Assembly (NCBI GenBank): GCA_003021705.1
Contig: PXRJ01000015.1
Location: 1 to 64,000 of the forward strand
DNA length: 64,000 nucleotides
Origin: Halobacteriales archaeon QS_3_64_16
Lineage (GTDB): Archaea; Halobacteriota; Halobacteria; Halobacteriales; Halococcaceae
Direction: 5' to 3'
Shown: piece after piece, positions 51,687 to 60,825 of the stretch
Numbering within the stretch: the first letter of the stretch is position 1
Layout: each line of letters begins with the position of its first letter
Notes under the pieces: model-generated
What the model was told of the DNA's origin: nothing
Database searches by the model: none
What the model saw: only the letters and a program-made list of their open reading frames with translations
Program-made: the position numbers and the translations under genes

Positions 51687-52568
51687 GTGCTCGACTTTCT
51701 GGAGCTACCGGAACGACCGGAAAAGCCCCGCGAGACGGGTCTCACCCACGTTCTCGATCCGGGACTGGGCACAGGGCAGGCATGCGATCGCTTGGATGCC
51801 TGTGGGGAGTTCGTCGACATCGTCAAACTCGGCTGGGGCACCGGCTACGTAACCGAGTGTCTTCCCGAGAAAGTCGCGCTGTATCAGGAATACGGTATTC
51901 CCGTCTGTTTCGGCGGGACACTGTTCGAACTCGCCGCGTTGCAGGGGCAGGTCGAGGAGTACGTCGACGCGCTCGCCGATCTCGGCGTCGACCACGTCGA
52001 GGTCTCGACGGGCGTCATCGAGATGGATCACGACCGGAAATGCGAGCTGATCGACGACCTCTCCGAGGACTTCGTCGTGCTATCCGAAATCGGTCGCAAG
52101 GACTCCGAGGAGGGACTGTCCCCCCAGGAGTGGAGCACACAGGCCGCCCGCGAACTCGACGCGGGCGCCTGGAAGGTAGTTACCGAAGGGCGATCGAGCG
52201 GTACCACCGGCGTCTACGACGCCGAGGGCGGCGTTCGTTCGGAACTGATCGACGGGCTCACCGCCGAGATCGCGGCCGATCGGATCCTCTTCGAAGCACC
52301 ACGGAAAGACCAACAGATCTGGTTCATCGAGGAACTAAGTCCTTCGGTGAACCTCGGCAACATCGACATGACCGACGTCATCCCCTTAGAGACCCTTCGT
52401 CAGGGGTTACGAAGCGATACCCTACATATGATTCACTCCGATGAGAGAACGACTCACGAAGAACCGACCGACGGAAAAACGACCAGCGCCGAGACGCCGT
52501 CGAACGAGACCCACGACGAGGAGAAGCCGCTCCGAAGCGCGCCTCGAACGGGAGGTCACCGTCGATGA
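51687..52568 (+). CDS. comA: Phosphosulfolactate synthase ComA
   Basis: Adds sulfite to phosphoenolpyruvate to give (2R)-phosphosulfolactate, the first step of coenzyme M synthesis in some methanogens. It is also used by organisms without coenzyme M to make sulfolactate. The 293 residues form a TIM barrel: KPRETGLTHVLDPGLGTGQA, VDIVKLGWGTGYVTE, IPVCFGGTLFELAALQGQVE, VEVSTGVIEMDHDRK and SEIGRKDSE. A roughly 45-residue acidic Thr/Glu tail is extra. GTG 51687 is chosen because it opens LDFLELPERPEKP; the upstream frame is Arg-rich. It overlaps the next gene by ATGA. Confidence 0.92.
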   Translation: MLDFLELPERPEKPRETGLTHVLDPGLGTGQACDRLDACGEFVDIVKLGWGTGYVTECLPEKVALYQEYGIPVCFGGTLFELAALQGQVEEYVDALADLGVDHVEVSTGVIEMDHDRKCELIDDLSEDFVVLSEIGRKDSEEGLSPQEWSTQAARELDAGAWKVVTEGRSSGTTGVYDAEGGVRSELIDGLTAEIAADRILFEAPRKDQQIWFIEELSPSVNLGNIDMTDVIPLETLRQGLRSDTLHMIHSDERTTHEEPTDGKTTSAETPSNETHDEEKPLRSAPRTGGHRR

Positions 52569-52975
52569 TTGAGAACGAACACATCTTCCATCTCGCGATC
52601 CCAACCGACGACCTCGATCGCGCCGAGGAGTTCTACGTCGAGGGCATGGGCGCGGAGAAAGCCCGGCGCTACGAGGACCGTCTGACGCTGAACTTCTACG
52701 GCGATCAGATCGTCTGTCACAAAGCCCCGGCCGAGGAGATCGTCGACGAGGAGGACGTACGGATGTATCCCCGGCACTTCGGCGTGACGATGACCGACGA
52801 GGAGGACTTCGAGGCACTGCTCGAAAGCGCTCGCGAGAGGGACCTCTCGTTTTTCCAGGAGCCGATGATCCGCTTCGAGGGCGAGAGCGACGAGCACCGG
52901 ACCTTCTTCCTCCAGGACCCTTCCAATAACCTACTGGAATTCAAGTGGTACAACAACCAGGAGCAGATGTACTGA
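52565..52975 (+). CDS. VOC-superfamily protein between comA and comB
   Basis: A 136-residue glyoxalase/dioxygenase-fold protein. The sequence starts MIENEHIFHLAIPTDDLDRA, has PRHFGVTMTDEEDFEAL in the middle and TFFLQDPSNNLLEFKWYNN at the end. His in IFHLAI, His in RHFGV and Glu in LLEFKW occupy the usual metal-binding places. It overlaps comA by 4 bases and comB by 1 (TGATG), so it is made with them. Its role in sulfolactate metabolism is unknown: an epimerase, a lyase or a chaperone for an unstable intermediate are possible. That is inference from the operon. Confidence 0.88.
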   Translation: MIENEHIFHLAIPTDDLDRAEEFYVEGMGAEKARRYEDRLTLNFYGDQIVCHKAPAEEIVDEEDVRMYPRHFGVTMTDEEDFEALLESARERDLSFFQEPMIRFEGESDEHRTFFLQDPSNNLLEFKWYNNQEQMY

Positions 52976-53988
52976 TGGACGTTACAGTTCTTTCCGCTTC
53001 GGACGCCGAGGAGGCCCTTACCGAAGAGGACTGTGCGGTAGTTATCGACGCCCTGCGCGCGAGCGCAACGGCGATCGCCCTGCTCGAATCCGGCGCGAAA
53101 AGCGTCGTGCCGGTCGCAGGCGACGGGGCCGATCGTTTCGGCGAGGAAGTCCTCAAGGTCGGCGAGCACCACGGCGAGCGCATCGAGGGCTTCGATCTGG
53201 GGAACTCCCCTCTCGCGGTCCGCGAGCGAGCCGATCTCTTCGACGGCGAGGACGTCGTGCTCCGAACGACCAATGGCACGCGATGTGTCGAGCGCGTTGA
53301 CGGCGCGGGCACCGTCGTGATGGGCTCGCTGCTCAACGCCGAAGCACTGATCGAGACCTGTCGCGACCGCCTGTCCGCCGAGTCCCGCGTCGTCTTCGTG
53401 CCGGCCGGCCGGCGGGGCGACCCGGCCCCAGAGGACACCTACACGGCGGTTGCCCTCGCTCGTCGCCTCCAGGCGGCACTCGGCGATCCAGTGACGGCGA
53501 GCGCCCCCGAAGGCGACCTGTCCGAGCCAATCACGGAGGCAGGCACGGACGCGAATACGGGTACGAACACGGTGGCGACCGCGGCTCCCGCGACGGCCGG
53601 GGGCTCGGAGCCCGCCGCCGAATCCGGTGAGGCAACGAGTGCCGAAACCGGCGATCTCCGACCGGCCGAGGAGGTCTTCGTCGAGTCCGATACCGGCCGC
53701 TTCCTCGCCTCGATGAATTGGGAAGAAGACGTGCACTTTTGTGCACAGGCAGACGTCTTTGGGGCGGTGCCGGTGCTCGAGGACGGCCGGTTCGTTGACG
53801 GCCACCCCCCCCCGGGATCGGCCACCAGCGGCGCGGACCGAACGGAAAATGCGACCACGGAGGTTCCGGACGAAGAGGGGTCTAGCGAACCCGATACCTC
53901 ACACTTGGACGACGTCGATCCGAGCTGTGGCTGTGTCGGGGTCTGGGAACACCTCTCCGAGCAGCGCAGCGCGAACGGCGATCGATGA
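52975..53988 (+). CDS. comB: 2-phosphosulfolactate phosphatase ComB
   Basis: Mg-dependent phosphatase that releases sulfolactate from ComA's product. The 337 residues hold CAVVIDALRASATAIALLES, GFDLGNSPLAVRE, VLRTTNGTRCVERVDGAGTV and EDTYTAVALARRL, the family signature. It is much longer than the usual 230-240 residues, because an acidic Ala/Thr/Gly/Glu insert of about 70 residues sits between GDPVTA and FVESDTGRF, and another acidic tail follows. The core is intact. ATG 52975 overlaps the VOC stop. No comC or comDE follows, so the pathway in the window stops at sulfolactate. Confidence 0.9.
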   Translation: MDVTVLSASDAEEALTEEDCAVVIDALRASATAIALLESGAKSVVPVAGDGADRFGEEVLKVGEHHGERIEGFDLGNSPLAVRERADLFDGEDVVLRTTNGTRCVERVDGAGTVVMGSLLNAEALIETCRDRLSAESRVVFVPAGRRGDPAPEDTYTAVALARRLQAALGDPVTASAPEGDLSEPITEAGTDANTGTNTVATAAPATAGGSEPAAESGEATSAETGDLRPAEEVFVESDTGRFLASMNWEEDVHFCAQADVFGAVPVLEDGRFVDGHPPPGSATSGADRTENATTEVPDEEGSSEPDTSHLDDVDPSCGCVGVWEHLSEQRSANGDR

Positions 53989-54092
53989 TCTCTCCCTCTC
54001 TGTACCGGCGCCGTCCCCACGACGATTCCGAGCGTTCGGCAGCGATGCTGGGAGAAAAGGGGTATATTGACCCAGTGTGTGAAAGGAATGCG

Positions 54093-54100
54093 TTTTTAAC
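54093..54100 (+). promoter_or_regulatory. Probable TATA box of the tctCBA operon
   Basis: TTTTTAAC in GC-rich DNA between comB and tctC. It would give a transcript with a roughly 100-base leader. A second AT-rich GGTATATTG lies about 30 bases before it. Read-through from comB is also possible. Confidence 0.4.
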
Positions 54101-54225
54101 AGTAGGCAATCAGGGTTACAGTCGAGAAGGCGGGGAAGGGGAGCACGAGCAGACCGCAAGCAGCGGGTGAGCCGCCTCGGCAGTCGAGTTCCTTCTCCGT
54201 CCCTATCGACGACGATAGCGACCCC

Positions 54226-55389
54226 ATGATGAACGAGAACGATCACAACGACTCCGACCCGACCGCGGAGCGCGACGAAGCATCGACCCGACGGCGATTC
54301 CTGCAGGCCTCGACCATCGCGGGCGTCGGCGCGCTCGCCGGCTGCGTCGGCGGCGGTGGTATCAGTTCCGGCAGTGATAGCAGCGGCGACGGTGGCAACG
54401 GCGGCGGTGGCGGTAGCGGCGGCTCGACCGACGGTAACAGTAGTAGCAGTGGCGGCGGTGGCTACCCCTCGAAACCGATCACCGTCGTCGTTCCCTGGTC
54501 ACAGGGCGGCGGCACCGATCGCTCGACGCGTGCGCTCACGCCGACGTGGTCGAACGTCATCGGCGGGAACTTCGCCGTCCAGAACTATTCCGGCGGGTCC
54601 ACACAGATCGGCGGCGAGCAGATGTACAACGCCACCCCGAACGGTTACAACGTCGGGATGTGGAACCTCCCGCAGATGCCCGCGACCTGGATCTTCCAGG
54701 ACGCGTCCTATCGCGCCGATGACTTCGATTACATCGGTACCAATCACGCCGATCCCACCCTCTGGATCGCGCCGAAGGGACGGTCCTACGGAGATATGAA
54801 CGAGTTCCTCGAGTACGCCCGAAAGAACGGTGGAGACGTCACGGTTGGACTCACCTCCGCGGTCGGGAACACCGCCCTCTCGGCGCTTTTGGTGAAAGAC
54901 ACCTACGACCTGGAGTTTCAGTTGGTCAACCTCGAGGGGGGTTCTTCGGTCCGGAAGGCGATCCTAGCCGGGGACGTCGATGCCGCAGTTAACCAACCCT
55001 GGGCGTTCAACCCTGCGAACAAGGGTAAAGCGACCGGGCTGGGGACCCACACCGAAGAATCCCAGAGCCTCTGGCCGAGCGTCCCGAGTTTCGACGAACT
55101 CGGGCTCTCGGAGCTGCCCTACCCCGAACCCGCGACGGTCCAATGGAAGCTGATGTTGGCCCCGAGCGGCCTGCAGGAACAGTACCCCGATCGCTACGAG
55201 ACACTGGTTGCGACCTACGAGAAGGCGATGATGGCCGATCCCTACCGAAAGCGGGCCGAGGACCTCTCGGGGCTCAGCGAGATCATCGAGTACAACCCGC
55301 CCGAGGAGACCCAGAAGATCGTTGAGGAGAACGTGACGAAGATGAACGAGTACAAGCCGCTTTTCGACCAGTACCTCTCGGGCAACTGA
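54226..55389 (+). CDS. tctC: Tripartite tricarboxylate transporter substrate-binding protein (TctC-like Tat lipoprotein)
   Basis: Extracytoplasmic receptor that captures a carboxylate or sulfonate and delivers it to TctAB. The 387 residues start with an acidic leader, then twin arginines and a lipobox (STRRRFLQASTIAGVGALAG, then Cys), and a Gly/Ser/Asp linker of about 50 residues. The mature domain has SKPITVVVPWSQGGGTDRST, VGLTSAVGNTALSALLVKDT and AGDVDAAVNQPWAFNPANKG, characteristic of Bug receptors. Substrate is not fixed; TctC relatives bind citrate, tricarballylate, terephthalate or sulfolactate. Position next to comB suggests a sulfonate. Confidence 0.9.
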   Translation: MMNENDHNDSDPTAERDEASTRRRFLQASTIAGVGALAGCVGGGGISSGSDSSGDGGNGGGGGSGGSTDGNSSSSGGGGYPSKPITVVVPWSQGGGTDRSTRALTPTWSNVIGGNFAVQNYSGGSTQIGGEQMYNATPNGYNVGMWNLPQMPATWIFQDASYRADDFDYIGTNHADPTLWIAPKGRSYGDMNEFLEYARKNGGDVTVGLTSAVGNTALSALLVKDTYDLEFQLVNLEGGSSVRKAILAGDVDAAVNQPWAFNPANKGKATGLGTHTEESQSLWPSVPSFDELGLSELPYPEPATVQWKLMLAPSGLQEQYPDRYETLVATYEKAMMADPYRKRAEDLSGLSEIIEYNPPEETQKIVEENVTKMNEYKPLFDQYLSGN

Positions 55390-55410
55390 TCGGTTCGAGA
55401 GTTCTCCGAA

Positions 55411-56034
55411 ATGACAAACACACGATTTCCGGAACTCGCGTTCGGAGCCGGTGGCTATCGCATCGCACTTGACCCGGGCGAAGCGCTCTTCCCGGGCCTC
55501 GTTGCCCTGTTCGGGGCGTACTACTACCTCGATACCCGGGGGCTGCCCGGCCAATCGGTGTTGTACGCCCATCCCCTATTGTACGTCACGCTCGCGCTCG
55601 CCCTCCTCGTGGTCGCCTTCCACATCGTCGATATCGAGCCGGAAGAGAGGGACGACACAGCGTCGAGTGAGAGTGGTGACAGCGACGTCAAGGGAGGGAG
55701 CACCGAACGGAAAGGGGAGAGCCGCGCGATGTCGGCCGTCGAGGCGGCAGATAGAGACGCCGAGAGCAGGGACGAACGAACCGATACTGACCGGTATTTC
55801 AACCGACATACCGCCGCGGGCCTGGTGGTAGCGAGCGTCGCGTACTTCCAACTCGTCCAGTTGCTAGGATTCCTCCTCCCGTCGGTCGCTTTCTGTGGCG
55901 TCGTCCTCTACATGTTTGGCGAGCGAAACTTCTCCGCGCTCGTCGGGTACTCGATCGGGTTCTCGGCCGTCGTCTACGCCGTGTTCGGCTACTGGCTCAA
56001 CGTTCCGATCCAACCGCTCGTGGTGCCGATCTGA
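55411..56034 (+). CDS. tctB: Tripartite tricarboxylate transporter small membrane subunit (TctB-like)
   Basis: The 207 residues have two helices in the first third (GEALFPGLVALFGAYYYLDT, LLYVTLALALLVVAFHIVDI) and two or three in the last (LVVASVAYFQLVQLLGFLLP, LVGYSIGFSAVVYAVFGYWL). Between them is a 60-residue acidic Ser/Glu/Lys loop, an expansion over bacterial TctB. Order tctC-tctB-tctA with 21- and 3-base gaps is the standard operon. The subunit is required for transport together with TctA. Confidence 0.85.
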   Translation: MTNTRFPELAFGAGGYRIALDPGEALFPGLVALFGAYYYLDTRGLPGQSVLYAHPLLYVTLALALLVVAFHIVDIEPEERDDTASSESGDSDVKGGSTERKGESRAMSAVEAADRDAESRDERTDTDRYFNRHTAAGLVVASVAYFQLVQLLGFLLPSVAFCGVVLYMFGERNFSALVGYSIGFSAVVYAVFGYWLNVPIQPLVVPI

Positions 56035-56037
56035 CCG

Positions 56038-57609
56038 ATGATCGATGCAAGCCTTCCGCTACTGATCGATCTCGTTCGTAGTGTGGCACCTGACCCGTCG
56101 ATGCCCGTCGCTTTCGTCAGCGGCGTCATGAGCGAGGGTCTCGGTGTACTATTCCAGCCGATCGTCCTGTTGGCGGTCGTACTCGGAACGGCACTCGGTA
56201 TCGTCTTCGGTGCGATCCCGGGGTTTTCGGCGACCATGACGCTTATTCTCCTGACGCCGGTGACGATACCCCTCTCGCCGGTCGTCGCGCTTATTCTGCT
56301 CGTCTCGGCGTATGGTGGGGCGGTCTATGGAGGCTCGATCCCGGCGATTCTCATCAACACGCCTGGCGCACCGGGATCGGTCGTCACCTGCTGGGACGGC
56401 TACGAACTCACCCGGCAGGGACGGGCGGTCTATGCCCTAGCTGTCTCGGCGCTGGTCTCCGGAATTGCCGGGCTCATCGCCGCCAGCACGCTACTACTAG
56501 CGGCTCCCTTCATCGCGGAGTTCGCGCTTTCCTTCGGTGGCCCGGAGTTGTTCCTACTATCGGCGTTCGCGCTGACGATTATCCCGGCCGCGAAGGACGC
56601 TTCGCTCACGAAGGGGCTGCTCGCCGGCGCGTTCGGGCTATTGATCGGCACTGTCGGCAACGACCCACAGCTCGCCCGCCCGCGGGCGACCTTCGGCCTC
56701 ACAATTCTCAGGGACGGCTTCGATTACATTGTCGTCCTCATCGGCCTATTCGTCTTCACTGAGATGATCCGACTGGCGATGCGTGGTTCGATGGTCAACA
56801 CCGGCGGGGAGGGTGCTACCGGGGCCGGGGGCTACGCGCAGACGATCGAGGGGATTCGAGACGTCCTCGCACGGCCGGTCGATTTCCTCCGGGCAACGGC
56901 GATCGGCACCCTCGTCGGCTCACTCCCCGGAGCCGGGGCGGACGTGGCGAACTTCGTCTCGTATAACGAGGCCCAGCGGTGGGCGAGCGAGGAGGTGGCC
57001 GATCGGTACGGAACGGGGATCATCGAGGGCGTCATCGCCGCCGACGCGAGCAACAATGCAACCCAAGGCGGCGCGCTCATCCCCACGCTCACGCTCGGGA
57101 TCCCCGGCAGCGGCTCGACGGCGGCGTTGCTCGGCGCGCTCGCGATCCACGGCATCCAACCTGGGCCGGGGATCTTCCAGCGATCCGGCCCGCTCGTCTA
57201 CGCGATGATCTTCTCGCTGTTTCTGGGGAACGCCCTCATCTTGGTCTATGGACTGAGTGGCTCGCGGTACTTCGGGAAGGTAGCGTACGTCCCGATCCGC
57301 TACATCATCCCAGGGGTCGTGATCCTCGCGGTTGTCGGCGCGCTGGCTGTTCGCAACGCACCCTTCGACATCCTCGTGATGTTCGCTGCGGGCCTGCTGG
57401 GACTAGTCTTTCTCAAGTACGACTACCCGCTCGTCAGCCCCGTGCTCGGCGTCATCCTCGGCTCGATCGCGGAGACAGGCTTCATCCAGGGGTGGTTGCT
57501 CAACCAGCAGGACCCGATAGCCTTTCTCACCAACAGCGCCGTCTCGGTCGGTTTGCTGGTTCTGATCGTACTCTCGCTCGCGATCACGTTCGTCAAGAAC
57601 TACCGCTGA
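56038..57609 (+). CDS. tctA: Tripartite tricarboxylate transporter large membrane subunit (TctA)
   Basis: The 523-residue channel subunit with about 12 helices. Family landmarks are GIVFGAIPGFSATMTLILLT, YGGAVYGGSIPAILINTPGA and PGSVVTCWDGYELTRQGRA, then GTLVGSLPGAGADVANFVSY and NNATQGGALIPTLTLGIPGS. The two Gly/Pro motif regions (near residues 65 and 290) are the conserved substrate-path segments. It is the last gene of the tct operon; the ALDH gene converges with it about 100 bases on. Confidence 0.93.
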   Translation: MIDASLPLLIDLVRSVAPDPSMPVAFVSGVMSEGLGVLFQPIVLLAVVLGTALGIVFGAIPGFSATMTLILLTPVTIPLSPVVALILLVSAYGGAVYGGSIPAILINTPGAPGSVVTCWDGYELTRQGRAVYALAVSALVSGIAGLIAASTLLLAAPFIAEFALSFGGPELFLLSAFALTIIPAAKDASLTKGLLAGAFGLLIGTVGNDPQLARPRATFGLTILRDGFDYIVVLIGLFVFTEMIRLAMRGSMVNTGGEGATGAGGYAQTIEGIRDVLARPVDFLRATAIGTLVGSLPGAGADVANFVSYNEAQRWASEEVADRYGTGIIEGVIAADASNNATQGGALIPTLTLGIPGSGSTAALLGALAIHGIQPGPGIFQRSGPLVYAMIFSLFLGNALILVYGLSGSRYFGKVAYVPIRYIIPGVVILAVVGALAVRNAPFDILVMFAAGLLGLVFLKYDYPLVSPVLGVILGSIAETGFIQGWLLNQQDPIAFLTNSAVSVGLLVLIVLSLAITFVKNYR

Positions 57610-57713
57610 CCGTCCTCTCTTCTCTCACCTTCTTCTTCCCTCCTCCTTCTTTCTCCTCGTCTTCGAACGATCATCGATTGCCTTCGGGCAGGGGCTGACT
57701 CGATGCCTGACTC

Positions 57714-59150
57714 CTACTCTCCGTGCTCGTCGAGATACGAGCCGAACAGGTCCTCTTCGCTCGGGGGGTCGGGCTCGATCGTCTCGGCGACGGTCGTCGT
57801 ATTGAGGAAGTGAGTGTAATCGAGGTTTTCGTCGAGCTGATTTCCGCCCCAAGTACCTGCACCCATCGAGAGGGTGACGTTCAGCCCGTTCTCGAAGCTG
57901 CCGCCGTTGCCGACACACTGGGGCTGGTTGATCAGCAGGCGACAGACGTCGATTGCGTGTCCGACCCGCTCGGTATGGCTCTCGTCGGTGGTATGCAATC
58001 CACAGGAGTGGCCGCTACCCTCGTAATCGAGGATCTCCTGGGTGGTCTCGAGTGCCCCCTCGAAGTCCGGTGCTGCGAAGGTCGTGAGCACGACCGAGAT
58101 CTTCTCGCCTGAAAGCGGGTAGTCCGGGCCGATGCCCTGGCCTTCGACGAGGAAGAACTCGGCCTCCCGGGCGGCCGCGCTCTCCAGGCCGGCGGTCGCG
58201 GCGATCTCTTCGGGCGGCTGGCCCGTAACCTCGCCGCTGAGCGACCCGTGCCCGTCGGGGAACATCGTTACCTCCAGTTTCTCGCGCTCCTTCTCATCAC
58301 ATAGATAGCCGCCCGCGTCTTCGAGGGCTGCGATGGCCTCCTCGTAGACCGACTCGACGATCACCGCCGAATTGTCGCTCGAACAGCTCGTCGCGTAATC
58401 GAACGTCTTGCTCGTTGCGATCCGCTCGGCGGTCGCCGCCAAATCGGCGCTCTCGTCGATGATCGAGACCGCGTTGCCTTCTCCGACGTTGTAGTTCGGC
58501 GTCCCCGATCGTTCGCCCCGGCGGACGTTGTTCGCCGACCCGGTCACCTGGAGCAGATCAACCCGATCCATCAGCTCGTAGGTCTTTGCTTTGCTCACGG
58601 GCGGGGGCACCATCTGTACCAGGTCGGTCGGTGCACCCACTTTCTCGAGCTCCGTATGAACGTACTCGAGGACCTTCTCACAGGTCTCCAGACCGCTCGG
58701 CGAGGGTGAGAGGACCACCGCGTTCTTACCCTTGAGCGCCATCATGGCGATGTTCGTCGGTGTGGCACCCGGGTTCGTTGACGGAACGACCGCACCGACG
58801 ACGCCGACCGGTTTCGCGATCTCGGTGATGCCATCCTCCTCCTCGCGATCGATCACGCCGACAGAGGGTTCGCCGAGCAGATCGTTGAGCGTCCCGAAGG
58901 TCTTCCGGCGTTTCTTCGCGGTCTTGTCCGTGACATTTCCGAGCCCGGTAGTCTCGACGGCGATCTCGGAGATCTCCTCGGCGCGCTCCTCCTCGTAGAT
59001 CGCCCAGGCGACCGCCTGTACGAGTTCGTCTACCTGTTCCTGGTCGTAGTCAGCGATCGCGCCCATCGCGCGTTCGCCGCGTTCGATCACCGTCTCGATG
59101 ACGTCCTCGGGTTCCTGGGATTCCTGCCGCTCCTTGGACTCCAGGGTCAT
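57714..59150 (-). CDS. Acylating aldehyde dehydrogenase (EutE/PduP/SauS type)
   Basis: Oxidises an aldehyde to an acyl-CoA or the reverse. The 478-residue protein has KPVGVVGAVVPSTNPGATPT, MALKGKNAVVLSPSPSG and the catalytic cysteine in DYATSCSSDNSAVIVES. That Cys-Ser-Ser context matches CoA-acylating enzymes rather than ordinary ALDH. EutE, PduP and the sulfoacetaldehyde dehydrogenase SauS belong here. The ATG 59150 is preferred: it lies about 30 bases below GGTATAC, and an upstream TTG would be weak. It converges with tctA and is divergent from the MFS gene. Substrate is unproven; the comA-comB context makes sulfoacetaldehyde plausible. Confidence 0.88.
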   Translation of the reverse strand: MTLESKERQESQEPEDVIETVIERGERAMGAIADYDQEQVDELVQAVAWAIYEEERAEEISEIAVETTGLGNVTDKTAKKRRKTFGTLNDLLGEPSVGVIDREEEDGITEIAKPVGVVGAVVPSTNPGATPTNIAMMALKGKNAVVLSPSPSGLETCEKVLEYVHTELEKVGAPTDLVQMVPPPVSKAKTYELMDRVDLLQVTGSANNVRRGERSGTPNYNVGEGNAVSIIDESADLAATAERIATSKTFDYATSCSSDNSAVIVESVYEEAIAALEDAGGYLCDEKEREKLEVTMFPDGHGSLSGEVTGQPPEEIAATAGLESAAAREAEFFLVEGQGIGPDYPLSGEKISVVLTTFAAPDFEGALETTQEILDYEGSGHSCGLHTTDESHTERVGHAIDVCRLLINQPQCVGNGGSFENGLNVTLSMGAGTWGGNQLDENLDYTHFLNTTTVAETIEPDPPSEEDLFGSYLDEHGE

Positions 59151-59421
59151 AACCTGGTCGTTCGACCCCTCGACGGGTATACCTTTGGCATGCAGATCCT
59201 CCAACGCTCGAGTCGCTCGGAGTTTCAACCTCCGTATACCGAACTACGCTGTTCCTCGTCGTGGCTGAAGCGGGACTCTGTTGTCCATGGATCGAGCGAA
59301 GTGCTTTTCCTCGCCGGCCGTCGCATCGATGTATGCTCGACTACTTTAGTGCCGTCGCTCGCTCGTCTGACGATCGGCCGATAGCGCCGGTATCGCGTGC
59401 GGTATCGATAGATCCCCCGCG

Positions 59422-60663
59422 GTGAGCGGTCGGCAGCGCTTCGAGGGCCCCTGGGGGCTCGTCGCGGGAAGCTGGCTGCTCGCCGCCGCGTTGAACGCCT
59501 ACATTATCGTCCCGGCGAGCTTCCTTCCGGTTCTCTCCGAGCAGTTGGCCATCGACGCGACGGCCGCCAGCTGGATCGTGAGCGCGCTCTTTGCGGTCGG
59601 CGTCCTCGTCGGCATCCCCGCCGGTATCGTCCTCGATCGCGTCGACAACCGGTGGGCGGCGACGCTCGCAGCAGTCAGCCTGTTCGCCGCCTGTCTCTGG
59701 AGCTGGCAGGCCGCCCGAGGAGGATCGTACTGGTCGCTGCTCGCCGCGCGGGCGTTCGCCGGGCTCTCCTTCCCGCTGATCTGGAGCGCCTGTATCAATC
59801 TCATCGGCCGGACCTTCGACGCCACGAACCGGGCGAGTGCCGTCGGGGTTTTCACGACGAGCGCTCCGGCCGGCTTTGCCGTCGGCCAGTTCACCGGCCC
59901 GCTGATCGTCGCCCGCTTCGGGTGGGCCGCTCCCTTCGCGGTCTTTTCGATCCCGGTCGCCCTCTCCGGGGCGGCCTTTCACCTCACGAGCCGCAGCGCC
60001 AGTCGCGCCGATCGCGCCGCTCGCGCCGATGGTGGCACGGCCGACTCCGATTCCAAACCCGAACCTCAGCCCCAGCTCGCGGAGTTCAAACGCGTCCTCA
60101 CCGACCCCAATGTCCTCTCGACCGCGGGGATGGGTTTCGTGGCCTACTCGGCCTATGTCTTTTTCAATAGCTGGATGCCGACCTACCTCACCGAGGAGCT
60201 CGGCCTCTCGCTCGCAGCGAGTGGGCTGCTCGTCGCGGTGTTTCCCGCGATCGGCGTGCTCTCGCGCAGCGGCAGTGGCTTCATCTCCGATCGCTTCCTC
60301 TCCCAGCGCCGCCGGCCGATCGTCTCTGTCGCCTTCGCCGCCACGCTCCCGTTGGTGGGCGTGATCGCTCTTACCGAACTCACCCCGCTGGTCGCCGGCG
60401 CCTTGCTGCTCGCCGGGTTGTTCATCCAACTGGGAATCGGCATCCTCTTTACCTACGTCCAGGAGCTCGTCGAGCCGACGGTCACCGCGACCGCGCTCGC
60501 GGCGCTGACGACGATGAGCTCCTTCGGCTCCTTCTCCGCGCCGGTGATCGCCGGCTACCTCATCGAATCGACTCGCACCTACTTCGCAGCGTTTGGCTAT
60601 GCGGCCCTCGTCGTCGGCCTCGGCGTCGTACTCGCCTACTACAGTCCGGAACCGAACCGATAG
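59422..60663 (+). CDS. MFS transporter (anion or organic acid carrier)
   Basis: A 413-residue carrier starting at GTG 59422 with about 12 helices. Motif A variants appear after helix 2 (IPAGIVLDRVDNRWAATLAA) and helix 8 (SGFISDRFLSQRRRP). A charged loop with Arg/Ala (ASRADRAARADGGTADSDSK) separates the halves. The overall build is like oxalate/formate or CynX-type carriers. In bacteria the sulfoacetate carrier SauU is an MFS protein next to SauS; here an MFS gene is divergent from a SauS-like gene, so sulfonate or another organic anion is plausible. Substrate unproven. Confidence 0.85.
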   Translation: MSGRQRFEGPWGLVAGSWLLAAALNAYIIVPASFLPVLSEQLAIDATAASWIVSALFAVGVLVGIPAGIVLDRVDNRWAATLAAVSLFAACLWSWQAARGGSYWSLLAARAFAGLSFPLIWSACINLIGRTFDATNRASAVGVFTTSAPAGFAVGQFTGPLIVARFGWAAPFAVFSIPVALSGAAFHLTSRSASRADRAARADGGTADSDSKPEPQPQLAEFKRVLTDPNVLSTAGMGFVAYSAYVFFNSWMPTYLTEELGLSLAASGLLVAVFPAIGVLSRSGSGFISDRFLSQRRRPIVSVAFAATLPLVGVIALTELTPLVAGALLLAGLFIQLGIGILFTYVQELVEPTVTATALAALTTMSSFGSFSAPVIAGYLIESTRTYFAAFGYAALVVGLGVVLAYYSPEPNR

Positions 60664-60825
60664 CGACGGCGACCAGCCGATCGCCCTCCCGTGTGCTCGG
60701 CCCAGGACTAACGCTCGAGACGAACCCGTGAGAATCGACGGCCGAGGCTCGATCGACGCCAGTGAGGGGTCCGAAAGCGCCCGATCAAGGGAAAGGGCCT
60801 TCCGGCAAGCGTGGGCACTCGACCC

